Positions 1-7,969 of a stretch of 38,605 bases of DNA are shown here, in pieces. The notes under the pieces were generated by a model that made no database searches, had not been told where the DNA came from, and worked only from the letters and a program-made list of their open reading frames with translations. This stretch comes from Thermoanaerobaculia bacterium (GTDB taxonomy: Bacteria > Acidobacteriota > Thermoanaerobaculia > Multivoradales > JAHZIX01): contig JALXFE010000515.1 in the NCBI GenBank assembly GCA_027069135.1, positions 1-38,605 of the forward strand. The letters are read 5' to 3'. The position numbers were made by a program, and so were the translations under genes. How positions within the stretch are numbered: the first letter of the stretch is position 1; every line of letters starts with the position of its first letter.

Positions 1-248
1 GCCCCGTGGAGAGTCTGGATCTGTACCCCGGCGACCGCCCGCCCGAGGTGGCGCACCAGGCTTTCTGCGAGATGGAGCCTCAAGGATCGGGAAGGGACGA
101 TCACTCGGATCGGCAAGGCGAGATCCTCTCGGCAAGGCAGCCTCCCCGGCGTCGGCATCAACGACTCCAAGGCCGCCAAGAGAACTTCCTGTGCTACCCG
201 GGATCCGGGAGTTCTCTCGAACCGTCGGGGGGAGTCTTTACGAGCTAT
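1..248 (-). CDS. AddB-like / PD-(D/E)XK-associated DNA repair protein, N-terminal part
   Basis: The minus strand is open from 248 to the window edge (82 codons), so the gene continues to the left and only its N-terminus is visible. The translation contains IRVIVPSRSLRLHLAESLV followed by GVQIQTLHG. This is the arrangement at the N-terminus of AddB/RexB-like inactive helicase-nuclease subunits and UvrD-type proteins, where a degenerate P-loop strand precedes an Ala/Gly-rich helix and a TLHG strand. Such proteins act with a helicase partner in double-strand-break resection. It lies 45 nt downstream of the phosphofructokinase gene on the same strand. The reading frame is closed by TGA just upstream, and the only codon well placed behind the strong AGAGGAGGAG ribosome site is ATA at 248-246. 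ATG, GTG and TTG occur only well inside the frame. Family assignment from about 80 residues is tentative. Confidence 0.55.
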   Translation of the reverse strand, partial: MARKDSPRRFERTPGSRVAQEVLLAALESLMPTPGRLPCREDLALPIRVIVPSRSLRLHLAESLVRHLGRAVAGVQIQTLHG

Positions 249-292
249 GGTCGCTCCTCCTCTCTCAGGTCACAGATCACTTCGGTCTCGGC

Positions 293-1384
293 TCAATCAC
301 CCAAGGATGTCCCGAGATCCCGAGCGGTCTGCAGCACGTCGGAATCTAACGGAACGGTCCGGATCCGCCGGGTCGCCTCTTTGAGGGATACCGAGCGGAT
401 AGAGCCACCCTGGAGGGCGACCATTTTCCCGAAGTCCTCCGCTTCGATGCAGCGTACCGCGGCGGCACCGAAGCGCAAGGACAGCAGCCGGTCCCGAGCG
501 CTCGGCTGACCTCCTCGCTGCAGATGCCCCAGGGCCAGATGGCGGGTTTCTTTTCCCGTTCGCCGGGTGATCTCTCGGGCCACTCGCTCTGCGATGCCTC
601 CCAATTGGACCTCGCGCCCAGGACCCTGATCCTTCGCTACGACCAACTCCCCGCCCCGGGGAGTCGCTCCTTCGGCGACCACCACGATGCTGAAATGCCG
701 CCCAGAACTCTCCCGGCTTAGGATCTTTTGGCATACGGCTTCCATCGAAAACGGAATCTCCGGCACGAGGACGATGTCCGCCGTTCCCGCCACCCCGGCA
801 TAGAGGGCGATCCAGCCCGCGTAGCGACCCATGAGCTCCACCACCATGACCCGTTGGTGGCTCTGGGCGGTGGGATGAAGCTTGTCGATAGCGTCGGTGG
901 CGGTGGCAACCGCCGTGTCGAACCCGAAGGTGGATTCCGTCGCCTCCAGATCGTTGTCGATGGTCTTGGGAACCCCGACCACAGGCAGGTCGTAACGCTG
1001 GTGGAGATCCTTGGCGATCGACAGACTGCCATCGCCCCCTATGGCGATCAAAGCATCGAAACCATGAGAGTGGAAACGTTCCACGACCTGAGCGCTGCGG
1101 TCTTCGACGGTGCCGTCGGGAAGAGCGATCTTGAAGGGATTCCCCCGATTGCTGGTCCCCAGGATCGTCCCCCCGGTATGGGTGATCCCCCGTACCGAGT
1201 CGGCGTCCAAAGGCAGAACCCCGGTCCCATCTCCCATCAATCCATCGTAGCCGGAACGAATCCCCCAAACCTCCCAGCCCCGACGCAAAGAGCATAGAAC
1301 CGCCGCACGGATCACGGCGTTCAAGCCTGGGGCGTCCCCTCCTCCGGTATTGATGACGATCTTACGCTTCCGGGTCTGACTCAT
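293..1384 (-). CDS. pfkA: 6-phosphofructokinase, clade III type
   Basis: This enzyme phosphorylates fructose 6-phosphate to fructose 1,6-bisphosphate in cytoplasmic glycolysis. The 363-residue protein shows GGGDAPGLNAV at residues 14-24, the nucleotide-site motif GGDGS at 116-120, the catalytic motif PKTIDND at 139-145, TFGFDTA around 152-158 and MGRYAGW near 185-191. The Gly of GGDGS (position 104 in E. coli numbering) indicates ATP as donor. The PK before TIDND is the form seen in clade III and pyrophosphate-linked enzymes, where E. coli has GG. The family assignment is secure, but the phosphoryl donor is inferred from one residue. The ATG at 1384 follows GGAG about 10 nt upstream. The gene is divergent from the DinB-like gene with about 200 bp between them, and it is first in a possible operon with the AddB-like gene. 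Confidence 0.93.
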   Translation of the reverse strand: MSQTRKRKIVINTGGGDAPGLNAVIRAAVLCSLRRGWEVWGIRSGYDGLMGDGTGVLPLDADSVRGITHTGGTILGTSNRGNPFKIALPDGTVEDRSAQVVERFHSHGFDALIAIGGDGSLSIAKDLHQRYDLPVVGVPKTIDNDLEATESTFGFDTAVATATDAIDKLHPTAQSHQRVMVVELMGRYAGWIALYAGVAGTADIVLVPEIPFSMEAVCQKILSRESSGRHFSIVVVAEGATPRGGELVVAKDQGPGREVQLGGIAERVAREITRRTGKETRHLALGHLQRGGQPSARDRLLSLRFGAAAVRCIEAEDFGKMVALQGGSIRSVSLKEATRRIRTVPLDSDVLQTARDLGTSLGD

Positions 1385-1586
1385 TCTCTTGCTCTCCGAA
1401 GGAAGGCCTGGGCTGTTCCAAAGAAGGAACCGTAAGCCCCATCGCCTCGAGGGTCAAGGGGCGTGTTGGAGAGACTCCGGTGGAACCCGGCGTGCTACTC
1501 TTTGGAATTGCCCAGACAACGAAATCGTTCGAGCTCCCCAAGATCGATCGAATCCGGGCGACTCAATCAAGAAGGAGATCGAAAGA

Positions 1587-2177
1587 ATGAGAAAGCTCAT
1601 AGCCTTGTCTTGCCTCGGAGCCCTCACCTTGGCCGCCCTCGCCCTACCGGTTCACGCCGAAGGGGAAATGTCGGGATTTCATAAGGACCTGGTCGGAAAT
1701 ATGAGCTTCACCGCCCGGCAACTTCTCTCCCTGGCCGAAGCGACGCCCGCGAATATGTTCTCCTGGCGCCCGACCAAGGATGTCCGCACGGTGAGTGAGG
1801 TCTACATGCATATCGTCGGGACCAATATGCTCTTCCCTATGGCGCTGGGCGCCGCACCGCCGGAAGGCCTCGAGATCCCGAAGACCCCGGGGGAATCCTT
1901 CGGTCTCATGAAGGAATGGGAAGAGACCGTCACCACCAAAGAGGCGGTCATCGCCAAGCTGAAGGAATCCTTCGAGTATGCCGCCAAGGCCTTCCCGCAG
2001 ATCCAGGACCTGGATACGGAAGTCGGCCTTTTCGGGCCGCCCCAAACGAAGCGAGCCTTTCTCTTGATCATTCAGGGCCACGCTCACGAGCATCTGGGCC
2101 AATCGATCGCCTACGCCCGCAGCATGGGCGTTGTCCCGCCCTGGAGCCAGCAGCAGTCCAGCGGCGACGACGGCTGA
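1587..2177 (+). CDS. Exported DinB-fold protein
   Basis: This is a 196-residue protein with a Sec-type signal peptide: basic MRK, a hydrophobic stretch to about residue 20, and a likely cleavage after VHA near residue 24. The mature part is a DinB/YfiT-like four-helix bundle. The expected metal-ligand histidines are visible: H75 in VYMHIVGTN, and H165 and H169 in GHAHEHLGQ, the typical helix-4 HxxxH-(L/R)GQ motif. DinB-fold proteins include metal-dependent thiol transferases and many members of unknown function, so no reaction can be assigned. The start at 1587 is chosen over longer in-frame starts because it directly precedes the signal peptide and has GAAGGAGAT seven nt upstream. Export suggests a periplasmic or outer-surface role. 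Transcription ends at the hairpin at 2202-2235. Confidence 0.85.
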   Translation: MRKLIALSCLGALTLAALALPVHAEGEMSGFHKDLVGNMSFTARQLLSLAEATPANMFSWRPTKDVRTVSEVYMHIVGTNMLFPMALGAAPPEGLEIPKTPGESFGLMKEWEETVTTKEAVIAKLKESFEYAAKAFPQIQDLDTEVGLFGPPQTKRAFLLIIQGHAHEHLGQSIAYARSMGVVPPWSQQQSSGDDG

Positions 2178-2201
2178 GTCGTCACAAAGGCATGTCGAAT
2201 C

Positions 2202-2235
2202 GAAAACGGCCGGCAAATCCTTGCCGGCCGTTTTC
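2202..2235. terminator. Bidirectional rho-independent terminator
   Basis: A perfect 15-bp inverted repeat, GAAAACGGCCGGCAA at 2202-2216 and its complement at 2221-2235, is separated by the loop ATCC. The arms begin with AAAA and end with TTTT, so either transcript forms a GC-rich stem flanked by a U run. It lies between the convergent DinB-like gene (stop at 2177) and fadA (stop at 2262) and can serve both. Confidence 0.93.
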
Positions 2236-2261
2236 ATGTCTATCAGAATCTCTTCGGCGCG

Positions 2262-3425
2262 TCAGGGACGTTCCAGAAGGTAGGCAAAACCCATCCCGCC
2301 ACCGATGCACATGGTGACGACACCGCGCTTTGAGTCTCGGCGCTGCATCTCCCCCAGGAGCTTGCAGGTGAGAATCGCTCCGGTGGCCCCTAAGGGATGT
2401 CCCGTCGCGATGGCCCCGCCGTTGACGTTGACTTTCTCTTCATCCAAGCCGAGCTCCCGGATGCAGTAGATGGACTGGGAGGCGAAGGCCTCGTTGAGCT
2501 CGAAGAGGTCGATGTCCCCAACCCCGAGCCCTCGACGTTCCAGCAGCTTGGGCACCGCTGCTGCCGGACCGATGCCCATGATCTCCGGCGGTACGCCCGC
2601 CGCCGCCCAGCCCCGAATATAGGCCAGGGGCTCCAATCCGAGCTCCCGGGCTTTTTCCTCCGCCATGACCACCACGAAGGCGGCCCCGTCGCTGAGCTGG
2701 GAGGCAGTGGCAGCGGTAACGGTCCCCCGAGGGTCGAAGGAGGGGCGCAGCTTCGCCAGGCCTTCCGCCGTCGAGCCCGCGCGGGGGCCTTCGTCCGTAT
2801 CGAAACGGCGCTTCTGCCAGGCTCCTCCGTTCAGGATCTCGACCTCCAGGGGTACGATCTCGTCTTTGAACTTGCCCGCCGCAACGGCTGCCAGAGCCCT
2901 CTCGTGAGACCGTAGAGAGAAGGCTTCCTGGTCTTCCCGGGAAACCTTGAACCGCCGGGCGACCTCTTCCGCCGTCGCCCCCATGGAATCGTAGGCGGAA
3001 GGGTTCTCGGCCAGGAGCCCCGGTTCCGCTACGGGTTTGTATCCACTCATGGGAACCATGGACATGGATTCAACACCGCCGGCGATGATGATCTCGGCAT
3101 TGCCGGAACGGATCACATCCGCCGCCCAGGCGATGGTCTGGGAACCGGAGGAGCAGAAACGATTGCAGGTGGTGGCCGGAACCTCTACCGGAAAACCCGC
3201 CCGCAACGCGATGAGCCTCCCCATGTTGAGGCCCTGCTCCCCTTCCGGCATGGCGCAGCCGACCATGACGTCGTCGACCATGGCACTCTCGAGGCCCGGT
3301 GTGCGTTCCACCACGGCTTTCAAGACAGCGGCGCCAAATTCCACTGGCTGTGTGTCTTTGAGACTCCCCTTGTTGGCCTTGCCGACGGGAGTCCGTGCAT
3401 AGGAAACGATGACAGCTTCTCTCAT
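2262..3425 (-). CDS. fadA: Acetyl-CoA C-acyltransferase (3-ketoacyl-CoA thiolase)
   Basis: This enzyme cleaves 3-ketoacyl-CoA with CoA to give acetyl-CoA and a shortened acyl-CoA, the last step of beta-oxidation. The 387-residue length is typical of the family. The nucleophilic cysteine is C91 in CNRFCSSGSQ, the histidine motif GHPLGATG lies near residue 343, and the second cysteine is in CIGGGMG near residue 373. The start has GAGGGA seven nt upstream. It sits only 13 nt behind the stop of the fadN-like gene, so the two are almost certainly one operon. This matches the fadN-fadA order known from Bacillus. The operon ends at the hairpin at 2202-2235. Degradative rather than biosynthetic function is inferred from the partner gene. 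Confidence 0.94.
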   Translation of the reverse strand: MREAVIVSYARTPVGKANKGSLKDTQPVEFGAAVLKAVVERTPGLESAMVDDVMVGCAMPEGEQGLNMGRLIALRAGFPVEVPATTCNRFCSSGSQTIAWAADVIRSGNAEIIIAGGVESMSMVPMSGYKPVAEPGLLAENPSAYDSMGATAEEVARRFKVSREDQEAFSLRSHERALAAVAAGKFKDEIVPLEVEILNGGAWQKRRFDTDEGPRAGSTAEGLAKLRPSFDPRGTVTAATASQLSDGAAFVVVMAEEKARELGLEPLAYIRGWAAAGVPPEIMGIGPAAAVPKLLERRGLGVGDIDLFELNEAFASQSIYCIRELGLDEEKVNVNGGAIATGHPLGATGAILTCKLLGEMQRRDSKRGVVTMCIGGGMGFAYLLERP

Positions 3426-3438
3426 GACGATTTCCCTC

Positions 3439-5856
3439 TTAGTTCCGCAGTGGTTTGCCGGTCTTCAACATATGCTCGATGCGCTCGTGAGTCTTCGGCT
3501 CTCCACACAGAGAAAGGAAGGCTTCGAGCTCTAAATCGAGGATGTTCTGCTGGGATACGGCAGCCTGGATCGTCGTATCGCCGCCACAGAGAATCCGCGC
3601 CACATGGGTTGCGATGGTCTTGTCGTGCTCCGAGATCCAATGAGTGATCTGCATGTTGTGGAGCCCCATGCCCAAGGTCGCTATCCCCTTGCGCCCCGGC
3701 AGCTGGAAAGTCATCGGCAGCGGGGGCCGATAGCCGATCTCCGCCAGACTCGAGGCCATGCGTTTGGCGGTCCAAAGCTGCCGATCCCGGTTCGGCTCGA
3801 TATGATCCGCTTCGCGCAAGAAACCCAGGTCCCGACATTCTTCCGCCGAGGTCGCGGTCTTCGCCATGGCGATGGTTTCAAAAGCTCTCTGGATCAAGGG
3901 CATATTGTCGTTGAAAGGCTTGTCGACTCCGGCGAGGAGCCGCTCCAACAGAAATAGATGCCCACCACCGGCAGGAACCAGGCCGACACCGATCTCCACG
4001 AGGCCCAGGTAGGTCTCACTATGAGCACAGACCCGATCCCCCCCCATGGTCAGCTCCGCGCCCCCGCCCAGGGCATAGCCGAAGGGCGCCGTGACCACCG
4101 GAATAGACGCTTGGCGCAGAGAGGTCGTCACCCTCTGGAACATCCGAATCAGGGATTTGATGTCGTCCCACTTCCCCGCCTGAGCCGCTTGCAGGACCCC
4201 GAGAATGTTGGCGCCGGCACAGAAATTCTGCCCCTGGTGATGGACCACGGCACCGACGAATTGCGTCTCCGCCTGCTCGAGACCCCGATGGAGGCCTTCT
4301 AACATGGCGTCGTCCATGGGGTTCATGAGGGGCTGGAATCGGGAGGTGAACTCGAGACATGCGATGCCGTCGCCCAGATCGATGAGCTTGGCTCCTTCGT
4401 TCTCGTAGGCCACCGCCCCCGAACCCTCGAGCTCCGAGAGGACGACGAAACTGGCAGGGCGATCTACGGCCTGATACTCACCGGATCGGACGTCGAAGAA
4501 CTCCGGCCCCGAGGCACCGGAGCGATAGAAGCTCGTGGAGCCCGCCGCCAGCATCTCTTCGACCCAGGGGGCCGGTTCGACACCTTCGGCCTTCATTTTC
4601 TCAACGGTCTGGGCGACACCCAGAGCGTCCCAGGTCTCGAAGGGGCCGAGCTCCCAGTTGAAGCCCCAACGGATCGCTCGGTCGATGTCGACCAAGGTAT
4701 CCGAGATCTCCCCCAGCCGCCGAGAGGCGTAGACCAAAGTATCCCGGAGAATTCGCCACGCAAAAACACTGCCTCGGTCGTCGCCGGAAAGAAAGGTTCG
4801 GATCCGCTCCGCCGGGTCGTGGAGCTTCTTCAGGCCGGCGAGGGACGGCACCCGAGGCTTTTCCTCCGGTCGGTACTCCCCGCTCTTCCAATCCAGGACC
4901 AGGAGGTTCTTCTTGCCCCCGGGCCCTTTCTCCATGCGATAGAAACCGGCACCGGTCTTGCGGCCCAGGGCGCCGGCCTCCACCAAGCCGGTGATGAACT
5001 CCGGCGGCGTGTAGTAGGGCAGGCCCTCATCATCCGGGCATCCTTCCCGGGAGGTGCGAAAGGTGTGGAGAAGGACATCGATCCCCACAAGATCCGAGGT
5101 GCCAAAGGTCGCGCTCTTGGGACGTCCCAGGGCAGGGCCGGTGAAGCCGTCAACCTCGTCGATGGCATAGTCCATCTCGGTCATGGCGGCGATGGTGGCG
5201 GCGATCCCATAGATACCGATGCGGTTGCCGACAAAATTCGGGGTGTCCTTGCCATAGACGACACCCTTGCCGAGGCGGAACCGGCCGAAGTCCGCCATGG
5301 CTTCCAAGACCTCCGGCAGAGTGTCTTCCCCCAGGACGACCTCCAGGAGCTTCATGTAGCGAACCGGGTTGAAGAAATGGGTCACCAGGAAATGCTGGCG
5401 GAAGTCTTCGCTGCGGCCTTTCCCCATGTCTTCGATCGACAGACCGGAGGTATTTGAGGAGACGATGGTTCCCTTCGAGCGGACGTTGTCGATCCGCTCC
5501 ATGACCTGCTGCTTGATGTCCAGCCGTTCGACCACGGCTTCGACGATCCAATCGCATTCGGCCAACCGGTCCCAGTCGTCCTCGAAGTTGCCCAACTCGA
5601 TCAAGGGCAGGAAACGCTTCGAGGACAGCGCTGCCGGCCGTGACTTCTTCATGGCTTCGAAGCCACGTCGAACGATTTTGTTGCGGAACCGGGGATCTTC
5701 CTGGGTGAGGCCACGGGCTTCATCTTCCGGCGTAAGCTGCCGGGGCGCGATGTCCAACATCAGCACGGGAATGCCTGCGTTGGCCAAATGCGCAGCGATA
5801 CCGGAGCCCATGACTCCGGAGCCCAGGACTGCGACTTTGCGAATAGGTCGAGCCAT
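3439..5856 (-). CDS. fadN: 3-hydroxyacyl-CoA dehydrogenase / enoyl-CoA hydratase fusion, FadN type
   Basis: This 805-residue bifunctional enzyme hydrates enoyl-CoA and oxidises the 3-hydroxyacyl-CoA product. The order of parts is dehydrogenase first, hydratase last, as in Bacillus FadN and opposite to E. coli FadB. The Rossmann motif GSGVMGSG is at about residues 12-19. SSNTSGLSIEDM and the catalytic THFFNPV lie in the N-terminal third. The C-terminal hydratase part has the oxyanion segment GQNFCAGANI, and both expected glutamates are present in GGGAELT and LVEIGVGLVP. The ATG at 5856 is preferred over an upstream in-frame ATG at 5979 because AAGGAG lies at the right distance and the Rossmann strand begins at once. 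It is followed by fadA after 13 nt. Its promoter and a possible operator are at 5911-5932. Confidence 0.93.
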   Translation of the reverse strand: MARPIRKVAVLGSGVMGSGIAAHLANAGIPVLMLDIAPRQLTPEDEARGLTQEDPRFRNKIVRRGFEAMKKSRPAALSSKRFLPLIELGNFEDDWDRLAECDWIVEAVVERLDIKQQVMERIDNVRSKGTIVSSNTSGLSIEDMGKGRSEDFRQHFLVTHFFNPVRYMKLLEVVLGEDTLPEVLEAMADFGRFRLGKGVVYGKDTPNFVGNRIGIYGIAATIAAMTEMDYAIDEVDGFTGPALGRPKSATFGTSDLVGIDVLLHTFRTSREGCPDDEGLPYYTPPEFITGLVEAGALGRKTGAGFYRMEKGPGGKKNLLVLDWKSGEYRPEEKPRVPSLAGLKKLHDPAERIRTFLSGDDRGSVFAWRILRDTLVYASRRLGEISDTLVDIDRAIRWGFNWELGPFETWDALGVAQTVEKMKAEGVEPAPWVEEMLAAGSTSFYRSGASGPEFFDVRSGEYQAVDRPASFVVLSELEGSGAVAYENEGAKLIDLGDGIACLEFTSRFQPLMNPMDDAMLEGLHRGLEQAETQFVGAVVHHQGQNFCAGANILGVLQAAQAGKWDDIKSLIRMFQRVTTSLRQASIPVVTAPFGYALGGGAELTMGGDRVCAHSETYLGLVEIGVGLVPAGGGHLFLLERLLAGVDKPFNDNMPLIQRAFETIAMAKTATSAEECRDLGFLREADHIEPNRDRQLWTAKRMASSLAEIGYRPPLPMTFQLPGRKGIATLGMGLHNMQITHWISEHDKTIATHVARILCGGDTTIQAAVSQQNILDLELEAFLSLCGEPKTHERIEHMLKTGKPLRN

Positions 5857-5910
5857 GGAATTTCTTCTCCTTATGGTGAACGGGGGCGTCGGCGGTGGGC
5901 ACGAAGGCGC

Positions 5911-5932
5911 ATCATACCAAGGATCGATCCTT
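5911..5932 (-). promoter_or_regulatory. Predicted extended -10 promoter of fadN with overlapping palindrome
   Basis: Read on the minus strand, 5919-5911 gives TGGTATGAT, an extended -10 element. No good -35 is present. Immediately upstream, in the spacer, is the perfect 14-bp palindrome AAGGATCGATCCTT (5919-5932). A transcript would start near 5904, leaving about a 48-nt leader before the fadN ATG. A dyad in the spacer is where a repressor would act, perhaps one sensing acyl-CoA. The regulator is not identified. Confidence 0.5.
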
Positions 5933-6037
5933 CCATGGGCCGACGGCGAGACAGGTAAGATGGGGCGTAATCCCGACACCAGGGTAGGCCTCTAGGCACA
6001 GCTTTATCACCGAAACCCAGCGAAGGCGAGGCATCGA

Positions 6038-7321
6038 ATGACCATGACGAGACGTTCCATCTTCCGAATTGGAATCCTGGCCCTATGTATTGCGGGGAAC
6101 CTGGCGACCACCGAAGCCGGCGAGGAACATCTGGCCCTCAAAGCGGCTCATATGCTCGACGTCGAGAGCGGCAAGATCCTCGAGGACGTGACCGTTTTGG
6201 TGGCTGGCGAGACCATCGAAGCGGTGAACCCCACCAAGCTACCGAAGGGAGTCGAGATCCTGGACCTGGGCGACCGTACCCTGCTGCCCGGCTTGATGGA
6301 CCTTCATACCCACCTGCTCTACTCCCTCGAAGGAGATTGGGTACATCGGAAAGTCAAGGAGGGGCCCGCCGACGCCGCCTTGCGAGGGGTTCGCAACGCG
6401 GCCACCACCCTGAAGGCCGGCTTTACCACCGTGCGGGACGTCGGGGGGGCCGGTTTCGCCGATATCGCCCTGGCTCATGCCATCGAGCGGGGTACCATCG
6501 ACGGGCCTCATATGTTCCCCGCGGGTCATTCCCTGAGCATCACCGGGGGCCATTGCGATACCACCGGATACGCTCCGGGAATCGCCGAGCGGGGTCCGGA
6601 GCAGGGTATCGCCGACGGCGTTGATGAGGTTCTGAGAGCCGTCCGCTACCAGATTAAGCACGGAGCCAAGGTCATCAAGGTCTGCGCCACCGCCGGTGTC
6701 CTCTCCTTCGAAGGTCCCGTCGGGGCCCAGCAGTATTCAGAAGAAGAGCTCCGAGTCATCGTGGAAGAAGCTCGACGTCACGGGTTGAAGGTCGCCGCTC
6801 ACGCCCACGGTAGCGAAGGAATTCTGGCCGCCGTCAAAGCCGGGGTTTCCTCCATCGAGCACGGCTCGACCCTCACCGATGAAATCATTGAAGAGATGAA
6901 ACGCCGGGGCACCTACCTTGTCCCGACCACCTACCTGGCGGACGCTATCGACCTGGACAGCCTGCCAGCCCCCATAAGAGCCAAGGCTGAATCCATTCTT
7001 CCCGTCGCCAAGAAGAGCCTGAGCCGTGCCATTCGCGCGGGCGTCAACATCGCCTTCGGTACCGACGCCGCCGTCTATCCCCACGGTCTCAACGCCCGGG
7101 AGTTTTCCTCCCTCGTGGACCGTGGCATGACACCGATCGAAGCCATCCGCACCGCCACGATCTACGCCGCCGACCTCCTCGGAGTCCAAGACCGTGGCGC
7201 CATCCGCGTCGGCCTTCTAGCGGATTTGATCGCCGTCGACGGCAACCCCTTAGACGACGTCAGCACCCTGGAATCGATCGCCTTCGTCATGAAGGGCGGC
7301 AGGGTCTACCACCGTCCGTAG
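6038..7321 (+). CDS. Exported metal-dependent amidohydrolase (imidazolonepropionase/prolidase-like)
   Basis: This 427-residue amidohydrolase-superfamily protein is preceded by a signal peptide: basic TRRS, a hydrophobic stretch at about 10-22, then TTEAGEE. Metal ligands are visible as LHTH (H90, H92). A lysine follows in KVIKVCATAG, then histidines in AAHAHG and SIEHGST and an aspartate in FGTDAAVYPHG, the full binuclear-site set. The N- and C-terminal segments form the usual composite beta-sandwich (LPGLMDLHTH at the front, LLADLIAVDGNPLDD at the back). Exported relatives include Xaa-Pro dipeptidases and carboxypeptidase-like or organophosphate-acting enzymes, so the substrate is probably an amide or dipeptide but cannot be named. 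The GAGG upstream supports the ATG at 6038, with a second ATG two codons later. The gene is divergent from fadN. Confidence 0.88.
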   Translation: MTMTRRSIFRIGILALCIAGNLATTEAGEEHLALKAAHMLDVESGKILEDVTVLVAGETIEAVNPTKLPKGVEILDLGDRTLLPGLMDLHTHLLYSLEGDWVHRKVKEGPADAALRGVRNAATTLKAGFTTVRDVGGAGFADIALAHAIERGTIDGPHMFPAGHSLSITGGHCDTTGYAPGIAERGPEQGIADGVDEVLRAVRYQIKHGAKVIKVCATAGVLSFEGPVGAQQYSEEELRVIVEEARRHGLKVAAHAHGSEGILAAVKAGVSSIEHGSTLTDEIIEEMKRRGTYLVPTTYLADAIDLDSLPAPIRAKAESILPVAKKSLSRAIRAGVNIAFGTDAAVYPHGLNAREFSSLVDRGMTPIEAIRTATIYAADLLGVQDRGAIRVGLLADLIAVDGNPLDDVSTLESIAFVMKGGRVYHRP

Positions 7322-7604
7322 AACCCTTGGCTCCGAATCCAGCCCCGGGCATTCGCATTCGCCGAGAAAAAATCAAGGCTACATATACCCATGTCGCTAA
7401 GCATTGCGCTGACACGCGAAACATCTCAGGGAATGATATGATAGATAGTGAAGTCCCTTCAGATTTCAAGCGGTCCCTGTCCCAAACGTATTGAGGATCA
7501 GCGATTTACTCGACGCGAAGAGCACAGACCCGCTATCACCAAATCTGGAGGTTATCGGAAAACCGTGGGATCCGGGTGTTTCACCTGGATGAAAGGGGGG
7601 GTCC
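7322..7604 (+). other. AT-richer intergenic region upstream of the small orphan gene
   Basis: No gene is visible here. Hand counts give 28 G or C in 60 bases for 7381-7440, clearly lower than most of the window. A TATGAT hexamer at 7437-7442 could be a -10 element, but I see no matching -35. Just before the ribosome site of the next gene is an 8-bp hairpin: ATCCGGGT at 7570-7577 pairs with ACCTGGAT at 7583-7590, with one G-U pair and a five-base loop. Confidence 0.4.
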
Positions 7605-7940
7605 ATGCAAGATAGAGATGACAGCTTCGGTGCAAAGGTCATTGACGCCGTAATGGAAGCATTCCGCGATGGTGCGGGCGAAACGAAGATTTCTGCTGAG
7701 GCGGAAAAAGAAATTCGAGCCTATTGGCAGGGCCGATGGGACAAGGTCTGGAAGGATGTCCAGGAGAACTGGGCAAGAAAAGAAAAAGATGTCATCGCAA
7801 AAGTCAAGAAAATGGGGAAACTGGCCGCCGACGAAACGAAGGGACAAGAGGACGGCTCATCCATCGAGTTGAAGGACTTCCTTGCAGCCAAATCGACGGC
7901 AAACAGTTTTGAGAACGGTGACTACTCTCCTTGGTGTTAG
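7605..7940 (+). CDS. Small charged orphan protein ending in SPWC
   Basis: I do not recognise this 111-residue protein. It is highly charged and mostly helical in character, with no signal peptide and no membrane segment. A tryptophan-containing amphipathic stretch at about residues 40-60 (AYWQGRWDKVWKDVQENWAR) is followed by a lysine-rich helix. A polar tail ends in ENGDYSPWC, so Cys is the last residue and Trp the one before it. Translation is well supported: a GAAAGGGGGGG stretch lies three nt upstream of the ATG. Only 29 bp separate it from the membrane kinase gene on the same strand. Position and size fit a signal, a regulator or a modified-peptide precursor for that kinase (inference). 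The base composition is low for this window. Confidence 0.7.
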   Translation: MQDRDDSFGAKVIDAVMEAFRDGAGETKISAEAEKEIRAYWQGRWDKVWKDVQENWARKEKDVIAKVKKMGKLAADETKGQEDGSSIELKDFLAAKSTANSFENGDYSPWC

Positions 7941-7969
7941 ACTATAGCCTGAAAGAGGGATGAGTTAGC

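Noticed and set aside
6-509. A 167-codon plus-strand reading frame from a GTG at the left edge
   Set aside because: It is antisense to phosphofructokinase for half of its length and to the AddB-like frame for the rest. The translation is rich in Arg, Ser and Pro with no recognisable pattern.
297-1295. A 332-codon minus-strand frame inside the phosphofructokinase gene
   Set aside because: It is a frame-shifted reading of the same DNA with Arg/Gly-rich shadow character; phosphofructokinase explains the region fully.
5857-5979. Upstream ATG at 5979 giving a 41-residue extension of FadN
   Set aside because: It would run through the predicted promoter and lacks a ribosome site; the ATG at 5856 has one and begins at the Rossmann fold.
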